NCBI GenBank assembly: GCA_051745535.1
Contig: JBNJED010000110.1
Coordinates: forward strand, 1-5,240
Direction of reading: 5' to 3'
DNA length: 5,240 bases
Source of the DNA: Thiohalospira sp051745535
GTDB taxonomy: Bacteria > Pseudomonadota > Gammaproteobacteria > Thiohalospirales > Thiohalospiraceae
A program made the translations under genes and the position numbers. Under the pieces are notes generated by a model. The model saw only the letters and a list, made by a program, of their open reading frames with translations, ran no database searches and was not told the origin of the DNA. Positions 1 to 5,049 of this stretch are shown one piece after another (the first letter of the stretch is position 1; each line of letters begins with the position of its first letter).

Positions 1-4
1 CGGG

Positions 5-32
5 TTTCCACCCCCGGGGCCTCTACTATAAT
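5..32 (+). promoter_or_regulatory. Predicted sigma70-type promoter for the GNAT gene
   Basis: A perfect -10 hexamer TATAAT lies at 27-32. A 16-base spacer separates it from TTTCCA at 5-10, which matches the -35 consensus at four of six positions. Transcription would start near 39-40, about 40 bases upstream of the ATG at 80. A consensus -10 is unusual in such GC-rich surroundings, which supports the call. The spacer and -10 sit in the loop of an inverted repeat (9-40), so a repressor could occlude it. No transcript data are available. Confidence 0.55.
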
Positions 33-40
33 CGGGGGTG
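9..40. repeat. Inverted repeat surrounding the -10 box (possible operator)
   Basis: CACCCCCG at 9-16 is the exact reverse complement of CGGGGGTG at 33-40. The two 8-bp arms are separated by 16 bases that contain the TATAAT element. Centre-to-centre spacing of the arms is 24 bp, a little over two helical turns. This fits a dimeric repressor site, but GC-rich arms of this size can also occur by chance. No T-run follows the right arm, so it does not look like an intrinsic terminator of an upstream gene. Confidence 0.35.
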
Positions 41-79
41 TAAGGGCCGGTGGCGGCCCGATATCCACGGGAGCGCACC

Positions 80-637
80 ATGAGTGAAGCGGTAGCCGCG
101 GAGCAACGTCCCATCCGCCCCGAGACCGCCGACGATGCCGGGGCCATCGATCTCATCAACATGAGTGCCTTCGCCGGGGATGCGGAGGCGCACCTGGTCG
201 ACGAGCTGCGCAAGACACCGGCCTACGTCCCGGAGCTCTCCCTGGTGGCCGAGGATGGCGGTCGCGTGGCCGGCCACCTCATGCTCTTCCGGAGCACCCT
301 GACCGGCGAGGGCGGCGAGCAGACCATCCTCACCCTGGCGCCCACCGCCGTGGTCCCCTCCCGCACCCATCGCGGTCTGGGGACCGCCATGGTTCGCGAG
401 GGCGTGGAGCGGGCCCGGCAGATGGGCTTTCCCGCCATCGTGGAGGTGGGCTTCCCGGCCTTCTACCAGCGGCTGGGCTTTCGGCCCATTACCGAGTACG
501 GCCTCCACCACGACCTGCCGGTGGCCGCCGACTTCGCCACCGCCCTGGAACTCACCGAGGGGGCCCTGACCGGCGGCGGGCGGCTGGACTACCCCGCCCC
601 CTTCCGCGCCTTCTACCGTCGCCCGGCGGAGGCGTAG
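80..637 (+). CDS. GNAT family N-acetyltransferase, YhbS-like
   Basis: This 185-residue cytosolic protein is predicted to transfer an acetyl group from acetyl-CoA to an amine; the substrate is unknown. The core GNAT fold is recognisable. Residues 11-55 carry the N-terminal strand and helices, and the acetyl-CoA loop is LAPTAVVPSRTHRGLGTAM at 86-104, with its RGLG turn at 98-101. The beta5-alpha4 segment VEVGFPAFYQRLGFRP at 121-136 has the 'xxYxrLGF' pattern typical of YhbS/COG3153 proteins. The first position of the usual Q/R-x-x-G-x-G/A motif is Thr96 instead. I chose the ATG at 80 because GGGAG at 69-73 sits six bases upstream. An in-frame GTG at 50 would add ten residues with no comparable ribosome site. 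It is monocistronic within the window and converges with epmB, only four bases separating the two stop codons. There is no sign that it belongs to the EF-P pathway; the specific substrate call is open. Confidence 0.9.
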   Translation: MSEAVAAEQRPIRPETADDAGAIDLINMSAFAGDAEAHLVDELRKTPAYVPELSLVAEDGGRVAGHLMLFRSTLTGEGGEQTILTLAPTAVVPSRTHRGLGTAMVREGVERARQMGFPAIVEVGFPAFYQRLGFRPITEYGLHHDLPVAADFATALELTEGALTGGGRLDYPAPFRAFYRRPAEA

Positions 638-641
638 CCCC

Positions 642-1646
642 TCAGTCCAGCGGGGTCTTGTAGGCCCTGCCGGCCTCCTCGCGCACCAGCCGGGGGACCA
701 GATAGCCCGGCAGCTGGCGGCGCAGCCCCTCCATGAGCGCCGCCGTGTCCACCCCGCTCTCGAAGTGCGCGGCCCCGGCCACCCGGTCCAGGGTATGGAG
801 GTAGTAGGGGAGGATCCCGGCCTCGAAGCAGGCCCCGGCCAGTTCGGCCTGGGCGCCGACCTCGTCGTTGACGCCGGCCAGGAGCACCGCCTGGTTGAGC
901 TGGGTCGCCCCGGCCTGGCGCAGCCGCCCGGCCGCGGCCGCCAACTCGCTATCGATCTCCCGGGCATGGTTGATGTGCCAGACCACCACCGTCGAAAGCC
1001 GGGTGTCGCCCAGCCATGCCAGCAGCCGCTCATCCACCCGCGCCGGGAGGACCACCGGCTGGCGGGTGTGCAGGCGCAGGCGGCGGACGTGGGGGATGGC
1101 CTCGATGGCGGCGACCAGCTCCGCCAGCCGGTGGTCGGCCAGGGAGAGGGGATCGCCGCCGCTCAGGATGACCTCCTCCAGCGAGGGATCGGCGGCGATG
1201 GCCTCCAGCGCGGTCGCCCAGCGCCCGGCGCCGGCCTCGGCGTAGGGGTAGTGGCGCCGGAAGCAGTAGCGGCAGTGGACCCCGCAGGCGGCCGAGGCCA
1301 GCAGCAGGGCGCGGCCGTGGTACTTCTGCAGCAGCCCGCTCTCCCGCTGCGCCGGGCCGTCACCCACCGGATCGGCGGAAAAGCCCGTCGGTGCCGGGGC
1401 CAGCTCCGCCCCGGTGGGCAGGACCTGCCGCAGCAGGGGGTCGTCGGGATCGCCGGGGCGCATCCGGGCCAGGTAGGGGCGGGGGATGCGCAGGCCGAAG
1501 GTCTCGGCCGCTGCCCGGGCTGCCGGCAGGTCCGCCGGGGGCAGGTCCAGCAGCGCCCAGAGGGTATCGGCGTCGCGGACCGCCTCGGCGGCCTGGCGCT
1601 GCCACTCGGGCAGGCGTTGGGCGGGCGCTTCGGTTCGGGCTATCAT
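642..1646 (-). CDS. epmB: EF-P beta-lysylation protein EpmB (lysine 2,3-aminomutase-like)
   Basis: EpmB is a radical SAM, PLP-dependent cytosolic enzyme that converts (S)-alpha-lysine to (R)-beta-lysine, the substrate EpmA attaches to EF-P. The protein has 334 residues, close to E. coli EpmB (YjeK). Visible features in order are: an EpmB-like N-terminus with PEWQRQAAEAVRDADTL at 13-29; the radical SAM cluster C121-x3-C125-x2-C128 (CGVHCRYCF); the LSGGDPL SAM-binding segment at 161-167; HTRQPVVLP at 193-201; PYYLHTLDRVAGAAHF at 280-295; and the C-terminal KTPLD, where Lys330 is the expected PLP lysine. The ATG gives the familiar 'MI.R' start, but no good Shine-Dalgarno precedes it. It is divergent from efp, and its start codon overlaps the predicted efp -10 box. 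A weak minus-strand -10-like TATAGC lies at 1691-1686, inside the efp coding start, without a convincing -35. Its product acts directly with the two neighbouring + strand genes. Confidence 0.96.
   Translation of the reverse strand: MIARTEAPAQRLPEWQRQAAEAVRDADTLWALLDLPPADLPAARAAAETFGLRIPRPYLARMRPGDPDDPLLRQVLPTGAELAPAPTGFSADPVGDGPAQRESGLLQKYHGRALLLASAACGVHCRYCFRRHYPYAEAGAGRWATALEAIAADPSLEEVILSGGDPLSLADHRLAELVAAIEAIPHVRRLRLHTRQPVVLPARVDERLLAWLGDTRLSTVVVWHINHAREIDSELAAAAGRLRQAGATQLNQAVLLAGVNDEVGAQAELAGACFEAGILPYYLHTLDRVAGAAHFESGVDTAALMEGLRRQLPGYLVPRLVREEAGRAYKTPLD
1617..1646 (+). promoter_or_regulatory. Predicted efp-epmA promoter overlapping the epmB start
   Basis: TATCAT at 1641-1646 matches the -10 consensus at five of six positions. 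TTGGGC at 1617-1622 keeps the TTG of the -35 box, and the spacer is 18 bases. Initiation would be near 1653, giving a leader of about 26 bases before the efp ATG. The last three bases of the -10 are the complement of the epmB ATG, so sigma binding here lies directly over the epmB translation start region. The -35 is weak, so an activator or another promoter remains possible. Confidence 0.45.
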
Positions 1647-1678
1647 GGGGCGCTGCGTCGGACCACTACGAGGCGAGA

Positions 1679-2248
1679 ATGGCGAGCTATAGTACCAACG
1701 AACTCAAGAACGGGCTCAAGGTGATGAGCGATGGCGACCCCTGCGCCATCGTCGATGTGGAATTCGTGAAGCCCGGCAAGGGGCAGGCCTTCACCCGGGT
1801 GAAGCTGCGCAATCTCAATACCAACCGGGTGGTGGAGCGGACCCTGAAGTCCGGCGAATCCCTGGAAGGGGCCGACGTCATGGAGCTGGACCTCCAGTAT
1901 CTCTACAACGACGGCGAGCACTGGCACTTCATGCACCCCGAGACCTTCGAGCAGTACCCGGCCGACAAGTCGGTGGTGGGGGATGCCGCCCAGTGGCTCA
2001 AGGAGCAGGATAGCTGCACCGTCACCCTCTACAACGGCTCGCCCATCATCGTCGAGGCGCCCAACCACGTGACCCTGAAGGTCACCGAGACCGATCCCGG
2101 CCTCAAGGGCGATACCGCCCAGGGCGGCACCAAGCCGGCGACCCTGGAGACCGGGGCGGTGGTGAAGGTCCCGCTCTTCCTGGACGAGGGTGAGGTGATC
2201 AAGGTGGATACCCGCACCGGGGAGTACGTCGGCCGGGTCAAGGAGTAG
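1679..2248 (+). CDS. efp: Translation elongation factor P
   Basis: EF-P binds between the ribosomal P and E sites and stimulates peptide bond formation at polyproline stretches. The protein has 189 residues, the usual bacterial length. The KOW-like domain I (about 1-64) carries the loop KPGKGQAF at 31-38. Lys34 (codon 1778-1780) is the residue that EpmA modifies with beta-lysine. The central OB domain spans about 66-128. The C-terminal OB domain, about 130-186, contains the family signature from ETGAVVKVP at 157-165 to DTRTGEYVGR at 177-186. The ATG at 1679 is chosen because the protein aligns with the family from MASYSTNELKNGLK onward and GAGG lies five bases upstream. The frame is open much further upstream, but that stretch is antisense to epmB and does not resemble EF-P. 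It is followed by epmA after four bases, forming a two-gene operon. Lys34 together with EpmA/EpmB indicates beta-lysylation rather than rhamnosylation (Arg32 type with EarP). Confidence 0.98.
   Translation: MASYSTNELKNGLKVMSDGDPCAIVDVEFVKPGKGQAFTRVKLRNLNTNRVVERTLKSGESLEGADVMELDLQYLYNDGEHWHFMHPETFEQYPADKSVVGDAAQWLKEQDSCTVTLYNGSPIIVEAPNHVTLKVTETDPGLKGDTAQGGTKPATLETGAVVKVPLFLDEGEVIKVDTRTGEYVGRVKE
2240..2245 (+). promoter_or_regulatory. Ribosome binding site of epmA inside the end of efp
   Basis: AAGGAG at 2240-2245 encodes the last Lys-Glu of EF-P, lies directly before its TAG stop, and sits seven bases upstream of the GTG at 2253. This near-ideal site decides the GTG start of epmA. It also implies translational coupling, because ribosomes terminating on efp cover the epmA initiation region. 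Confidence 0.8.
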
Positions 2249-2252
2249 GCCG

Positions 2253-3224
2253 GTGGCGGCGGGCTGGCGGCCCACCGCCGACCGGGCGGCCCTGGCCGCT
2301 GCCGCCGCCGTCCGCCGCCGCCTGCGGGACTTCCTGGAGGCGCGCGGCTACCTGGAGGTGGAGACCCCCCAGCTCTCCGCCGCCGCCAACCCCGATCCCG
2401 CCGTGGAGCCCTTCCGCGTCGAGTCCGGCGCCGGCCCCCGCTGGCTGGCTACCTCCCCCGAGTTCCCCATGAAGCGGCTGCTGGCCGCCGATGTCGGCCC
2501 CATCTATCAGCTGGCCCGCGCCTTCCGGCAGGAGGAGCAGGGCCGCCGCCACAATCCCGAGTTCACCCTGCTGGAGTGGTACGCCCCGGCGGTGGGGCCG
2601 GAGGCCTTCATTGCGGAGGCGGTGGCGCTGGTGACGGCCGGCCTGGGGAAGGAGCCGGCGGTGACCCGAGTTACCTATGCCGAGGCCTTCCGCCAGGCCT
2701 GTGGCGTGGATCCCCACCGCGCCGGAGCCGATGAGCTGGCGGAAGCGGCCCGGGGGGTCGGCCTTGCCGTGACCGGGATGGAGGGGGAGGGCGACCCGCG
2801 CCCCTGGCGCCACCTCCTGCAGGGGTGCCTGGTGGAGCCGGCCCTGGCGAAGAAGGGGCTGGTCGTGGTCACCGACTTCCCCGCCGATGATGCGGCCCTG
2901 GCGCGGATCCGGCCGGCTGATGAAGCGGGGGCGCCGGCGGTGGCGGAGCGCTTCGAGATCTACCTGCACGGCCTGGAGCTGGCCAACGGCTACCACGAGC
3001 TTACCGATCCGGCCGAGCAGCGGCGGCGCTTCGAGGCGGACAACGAGCGGCGCCAGCGGTCGGGTCAGCCGACCCTGCCGGTGGATGAGCATCTGCTGGC
3101 GGCGCTGGAGGCGGGGCTTCCGGACGCCTGCGGCATGGCCATGGGGGTGGACCGGCTGGTGATGGCCGCCACCGGAGCGGCGACCATCGAGGATATCCTC
3201 CCTTTCCCGGCGGGCCGGGCCTGA
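2253..3224 (+). CDS. epmA: EF-P--(R)-beta-lysine ligase EpmA (GenX/PoxA/YjeA)
   Basis: EpmA is a free-standing paralogue of the class II lysyl-tRNA synthetase catalytic domain. It activates (R)-beta-lysine with ATP and transfers it to Lys34 of EF-P instead of to tRNA. The 323 residues match the about 325 of E. coli EpmA, and there is no anticodon-binding domain. Motifs seen are: motif 1 region RDFLEARGYLEVETPQLS at 25-42; LATSPEFPMKRLL at 65-77; motif 2 FRQEEQGRRHNPEF at 91-104; ERFEIYLHGLELANGYHEL at 232-250; and motif 3 GMAMGVDRLVM at 294-304. Ala296 stands where lysyl-tRNA synthetases have Gly (GLGIG pattern). In E. coli EpmA the equivalent Ala298 is known to disfavour alpha-lysine, so beta-lysine specificity is expected. 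The start is GTG, set by the Shine-Dalgarno at 2240-2245. It forms an operon with efp, four bases apart. No diproline occurs in this protein, so its own translation should not depend on EF-P. Confidence 0.97.
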   Translation: MAAGWRPTADRAALAAAAAVRRRLRDFLEARGYLEVETPQLSAAANPDPAVEPFRVESGAGPRWLATSPEFPMKRLLAADVGPIYQLARAFRQEEQGRRHNPEFTLLEWYAPAVGPEAFIAEAVALVTAGLGKEPAVTRVTYAEAFRQACGVDPHRAGADELAEAARGVGLAVTGMEGEGDPRPWRHLLQGCLVEPALAKKGLVVVTDFPADDAALARIRPADEAGAPAVAERFEIYLHGLELANGYHELTDPAEQRRRFEADNERRQRSGQPTLPVDEHLLAALEAGLPDACGMAMGVDRLVMAATGAATIEDILPFPAGRA

Positions 3225-3232
3225 GGGCCCGG
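3215..3232. terminator. GC-rich hairpin at the end of epmA (terminator-like, no T-run)
   Basis: CCGGGCC at 3215-3221 pairs perfectly with GGCCCGG at 3226-3232 around a TGAG loop that includes the epmA stop codon. The seven-bp all-GC stem sits in the 16-base gap between the convergent epmA and the small Cys4 gene, where a bidirectional terminator would be useful. No T-tract follows on either strand. It would therefore be a pause or RNA-stabilising hairpin rather than a classical intrinsic terminator. Confidence 0.35.
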
Positions 3233-3240
3233 AGCCGGTC

Positions 3241-3414
3241 TCAGTCGGGCTTCTTCTCCGTCTCTTCGCTCTGCTTCTGCCACTGCTCCAGGCAGTCGAG
3301 GCCGCAGAAGTGCTGGACGTAGTCCGGGCCTTCGGCGGTCTGCGCCACCGAGGCGGGAACCTCGGTGAGGCAGACATTGCAGGCGATGGTGGGGGTGTCG
3401 TCGTTATCGGCCAT
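3241..3414 (-). CDS. Small four-cysteine, zinc-finger-like protein (DUF3330-like)
   Basis: The protein has 57 residues and no established function. Cys12-x2-Cys15 near the start and Cys37-x3-Cys41 later form a likely Cys4 metal site. Around them is the pattern CNVCLTEVPASVA (12-24), then EGPDYVQHFCGLDCLEQW (28-45). This resembles what I recall of DUF3330 proteins: 'CxxC..E(I/V)P.S', then 'DYV.HFCG..C...W'. The C-terminal tail is charged (KQSEETEKKPD). No signal peptide or membrane segment is seen, so it is probably cytosolic. I prefer the ATG at 3414, since GGGGAG at 3430-3425 lies ten bases before it. The ATG at 3423 (three residues longer) has that site only one base away. It is the last gene of the minus-strand run, 38 bases after psd, and converges with epmA. 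A metal-sensing or protein-binding role near the copper chaperone is possible but unsupported. Confidence 0.75.
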   Translation of the reverse strand: MADNDDTPTIACNVCLTEVPASVAQTAEGPDYVQHFCGLDCLEQWQKQSEETEKKPD

Positions 3415-3452
3415 GGTTTCCATGCTCCCCGTGTCTGGTGGTGTAGCCCTTC

Positions 3453-4331
3453 CTATCCAGAATGGTACTGGTCCACGCCGGTAGCAAGGGTGGCCAGGGG
3501 CTGGCCCAGCCGCACCGGCGTCCCCGGGGTCAGGCCCGGGCTCCAGTCGGTGCCGGCACGCGGCGGCAGCAGCAGGATCACGGTGGAGCCCATGTGGAAG
3601 CGGCCCATCTCGTCACCGCGCCCGAAGGCGGGGCCGTCATGGTCGCGGCGACGGGGGCGGCGCTGGTGGGGCGGGGTGACCCAGCCCGACCAGGTGGTCT
3701 CGATACCGGCCACCATGAGCGCCCCGACCATCACCAGACCCACCGGACCGGCCGCCGTGTCCAGCCGGGTGGCCAGGCGCTCGTTGCGGGCGAAGAGGCG
3801 TGGCACGGCCCGAGTGGTGGCCGGGTTCACCGAGAACAGCCGCCCCGGCAGATAGTGGCTGCTCACCAGCCGTCCCGCTGCCGGGGCGTGGATCCGATGG
3901 TAGTCCCGCGGCGAGAGGTAGAGGGTGATGAAGTGGCCGCCGTCGTAGGTGGCCGCCTCGGTCTCGTCGCCCACCAGTTCGGCGGCGGTGTAGTGGCGCC
4001 CCTTGGCCTGGTAGATCCGGCCCGACTCGATGCGCCCCAGCTCGGAGACGGTGCCGTCCACCGGCGAGGCCAGCGCCTCGGTCGCCGACGGTCCCGGCCG
4101 TGTCCCCGGCGCCAGGGCGCGGGTAAAGAAGGCGTCGAAGTGGGGGTAGGCGGTGGGGTCGGTGTGCTCGGCCTCGGCCAGCTCCACGCGGTAGCGGCGC
4201 ACGAACCACCGGATCAGCGCGTTCTTGAAGGTCCGCTGTCGACAGCGGACCACCGGCCCGGCCAGGCGGGAGAGCAGGTGCTGGGGCAGCGGGTACTGGA
4301 GCGCCGCGCGCACTCGGTCGCCGACGCTCAC
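3453..4331 (-). CDS. psd: Phosphatidylserine decarboxylase proenzyme
   Basis: Psd converts phosphatidylserine to phosphatidylethanolamine at the inner face of the cytoplasmic membrane, using a pyruvoyl group made by self-cleavage. The protein has 292 residues, the size of the short bacterial type I enzyme. Visible features are: LQYPLPQHLLSRLAG at 11-25; FDAFFTRAL at 65-73; SPVDG at 89-93 with catalytic Asp92; YLSPRDYHRIHAP at 138-150 with His148; LFSVNP at 165-170; and EMGRFHMGST at 241-250. The last of these predicts cleavage between Gly248 and Ser249, with Ser249 becoming the pyruvoyl group of the alpha chain. Most enzymes read LGST or FGST here, so Met247 is a mild variant. The GTG at 4331 is chosen because GGGGAGG at 4342-4336 is four bases upstream. 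The start overlaps the SCO stop as GTGA, so the two are translationally coupled. The frame stays open much further upstream, but that part is an out-of-frame reading of the SCO gene. A 22-bp palindrome lies in codons 27-34. Confidence 0.96.
   Translation of the reverse strand: MSVGDRVRAALQYPLPQHLLSRLAGPVVRCRQRTFKNALIRWFVRRYRVELAEAEHTDPTAYPHFDAFFTRALAPGTRPGPSATEALASPVDGTVSELGRIESGRIYQAKGRHYTAAELVGDETEAATYDGGHFITLYLSPRDYHRIHAPAAGRLVSSHYLPGRLFSVNPATTRAVPRLFARNERLATRLDTAAGPVGLVMVGALMVAGIETTWSGWVTPPHQRRPRRRDHDGPAFGRGDEMGRFHMGSTVILLLPPRAGTDWSPGLTPGTPVRLGQPLATLATGVDQYHSG
4230..4251. repeat. 22-bp perfect palindrome within psd
   Basis: The half-site GGTCCGCTGTC at 4230-4240 is followed immediately by its exact reverse complement GACAGCGGACC at 4241-4251, with no spacer. 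The centre is GTCGAC. The stretch encodes about V-R-C-R-Q-R-T of Psd near residues 28-34. It is the longest uninterrupted palindrome I found. Possible roles are a protein-binding site or an mRNA hairpin, but a hairpin without a loop would have to open at its centre. It may also be an accident of codon choice. Confidence 0.6.
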
Positions 4332-4963
4332 GGTGCCTCCCCGCCCATGAGCTCTTCCAGGCGGTCGGCCATGGCCTGCGGCCGGTGGGGCGGGTTGAGC
4401 AGGGCCCGGATCCGGCCCTCGGGCCCCACGGCGGCGATGGCGGCGCTGTGGTCCACGGTGTAGTCCTCCCCTTCGTCCCGGTTGAGGCGGTAGACGGCGC
4501 CGAACTGGTCGGTCACCGCGTCGAGCTCGTCCCGCTCCCCGGTGGCCGCGCGAAAGTCCTCGCGGAAGAATTCGACGTACCGGCCCAGCTGTTCGCGGTC
4601 GTCGCGGGCCGGGTCCACGGAGACGAAGATCACCTCGGGCCGTCGCGCCTCCCGCCCCTCCAGCTCCGCCATGGTCCGCTGGAGGGTGTGCAGGGTGGAG
4701 GGACAGACATCGGGACAGTGGGTATAGCCGAAGAAGACCAGCTGCCAGCCCGATTCCAGGGAGCGCTCGGTGAACGGCTCGCCGTCGGCGAAGGCGAGTT
4801 CGAAGGGCTCGACCGTCCGGGGCAGGGCGTTGGCGTCCAGCTTGCCGGCGCCGCCGTGCTCCGGCCCGCCGGTGAACTGGGTGGTGACCCAGGCGCCGGC
4901 GAGGGCGGCCAGGGCGAGGACCAGGGCGGGGGTCAGCCAGTTGCGTCGGCGGTTGTTCTGCAT
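4328..4963 (-). CDS. SCO1/SenC family copper chaperone (cytochrome c oxidase assembly)
   Basis: SCO proteins are membrane-anchored, thioredoxin-fold proteins facing the periplasm. They deliver copper to, or reduce, the CuA site of cytochrome c oxidase. The protein has 211 residues. After NNRRRNW comes a single membrane segment at about 9-28 (LTPALVLALAALAGAW), then a linker and the domain. WQLVFFGYTHCPDVCPSTL at 73-91 has the copper-binding Cys83 and Cys87 in CPDVC. IFVSVDPARDD is at 112-122, and VDHSAAI at 170-176 supplies the third copper ligand, His172. All three ligands are present, so it should be functional. The ATG at 4963 has GGAG five bases upstream (4972-4969). It leads a minus-strand operon with psd (four-base overlap) and the Cys4 protein, under a predicted promoter at 5018-4989. 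A cytochrome oxidase operon is not visible, so its target enzyme is unknown. SCO homologues acting in redox defence are an alternative. Confidence 0.93.
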   Translation of the reverse strand: MQNNRRRNWLTPALVLALAALAGAWVTTQFTGGPEHGGAGKLDANALPRTVEPFELAFADGEPFTERSLESGWQLVFFGYTHCPDVCPSTLHTLQRTMAELEGREARRPEVIFVSVDPARDDREQLGRYVEFFREDFRAATGERDELDAVTDQFGAVYRLNRDEGEDYTVDHSAAIAAVGPEGRIRALLNPPHRPQAMADRLEELMGGEAP

Positions 4964-4988
4964 GGGGACTCCGTTGCTCGAACGTTGA

Positions 4989-5018
4989 TCTATACCATGC
5001 CGCCGCGTACGGTTTCCA
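4989..5018 (-). promoter_or_regulatory. Predicted extended -10 promoter of the SCO-psd operon
   Basis: On the minus strand TATAGA occupies 4994-4989 and is preceded by TGG, giving an extended -10 (TGnTATA). TGGAAA at 5018-5013 matches the -35 consensus at four of six positions, with an 18-base spacer. The start would be near 4982, leaving a leader of about 20 bases with the GGAG ribosome site. On the + strand a poor candidate for the divergent S24 gene is TTGATC at 4985-4990, 17 bases before TACGGT at 5008-5013; I do not call it separately. Confidence 0.45.
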
Positions 5019-5035
5019 CGAAGACCCCTCCATTC

Positions 5036-5042
5036 AAGGGAG
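5036..5042 (+). promoter_or_regulatory. Strong ribosome binding site fixing the S24 peptidase start
   Basis: AAGGGAG at 5036-5042 lies seven bases upstream of the ATG at 5050, ideal in sequence and spacing. It shows that translation starts here and that the protein lacks a longer N-terminal domain. Confidence 0.75.
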
Positions 5043-5049
5043 CATCGGC

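Noticed and set aside
50..79. Alternative GTG start for the GNAT protein
   Set aside because: There is no ribosome site before 50, whereas GGGAG lies six bases before the ATG at 80.
637..657. Possible bidirectional terminator between the GNAT gene and epmB
   Set aside because: Only a four-bp CCCC/GGGG pairing around a loop of about ten bases, with no T-run; too weak to call.
1391..1678. N-terminal extension of EF-P from an upstream GTG/ATG in the open frame
   Set aside because: It is antisense to epmB and of low-complexity Pro/Gly/Arg composition. EF-P family homology begins exactly at the ATG at 1679.
765..1724. Long + strand open frame opposite epmB
   Set aside because: It is a shadow frame caused by high GC and has no recognisable motif, while the minus strand encodes intact EpmB.
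2238..3377. Long minus-strand open frame opposite epmA
   Set aside because: It is a shadow of the clear EpmA coding sequence; its content is Arg/Gly/His-rich and unlike any family I know.
642..4963. Polyproline stall sites as an EF-P feedback signal in this locus
   Set aside because: Only isolated diprolines occur (for example LPPA in EpmB, NPPH in SCO, TPPH and LPPR in Psd) and no PPP run, so nothing stands out.
4980..4990. Possible SOS/LexA box upstream of the S24 peptidase
   Set aside because: AACGTT at 4981-4986 is only a six-bp palindrome. I see neither CTGT-N8-ACAG nor a full GAAC-N4-GTTC pattern in the intergenic gap. CTGTCGACAG at 4236-4245 in psd has the wrong spacing for an SOS box.
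3453..5033. A 526-codon minus-strand open frame that would give Psd a long N-terminal extension
   Set aside because: The extra part is a shifted reading of the SCO gene, is Arg/Gly/Pro-rich without a domain, and Psd has its own GTG with a strong ribosome site at 4342-4336.
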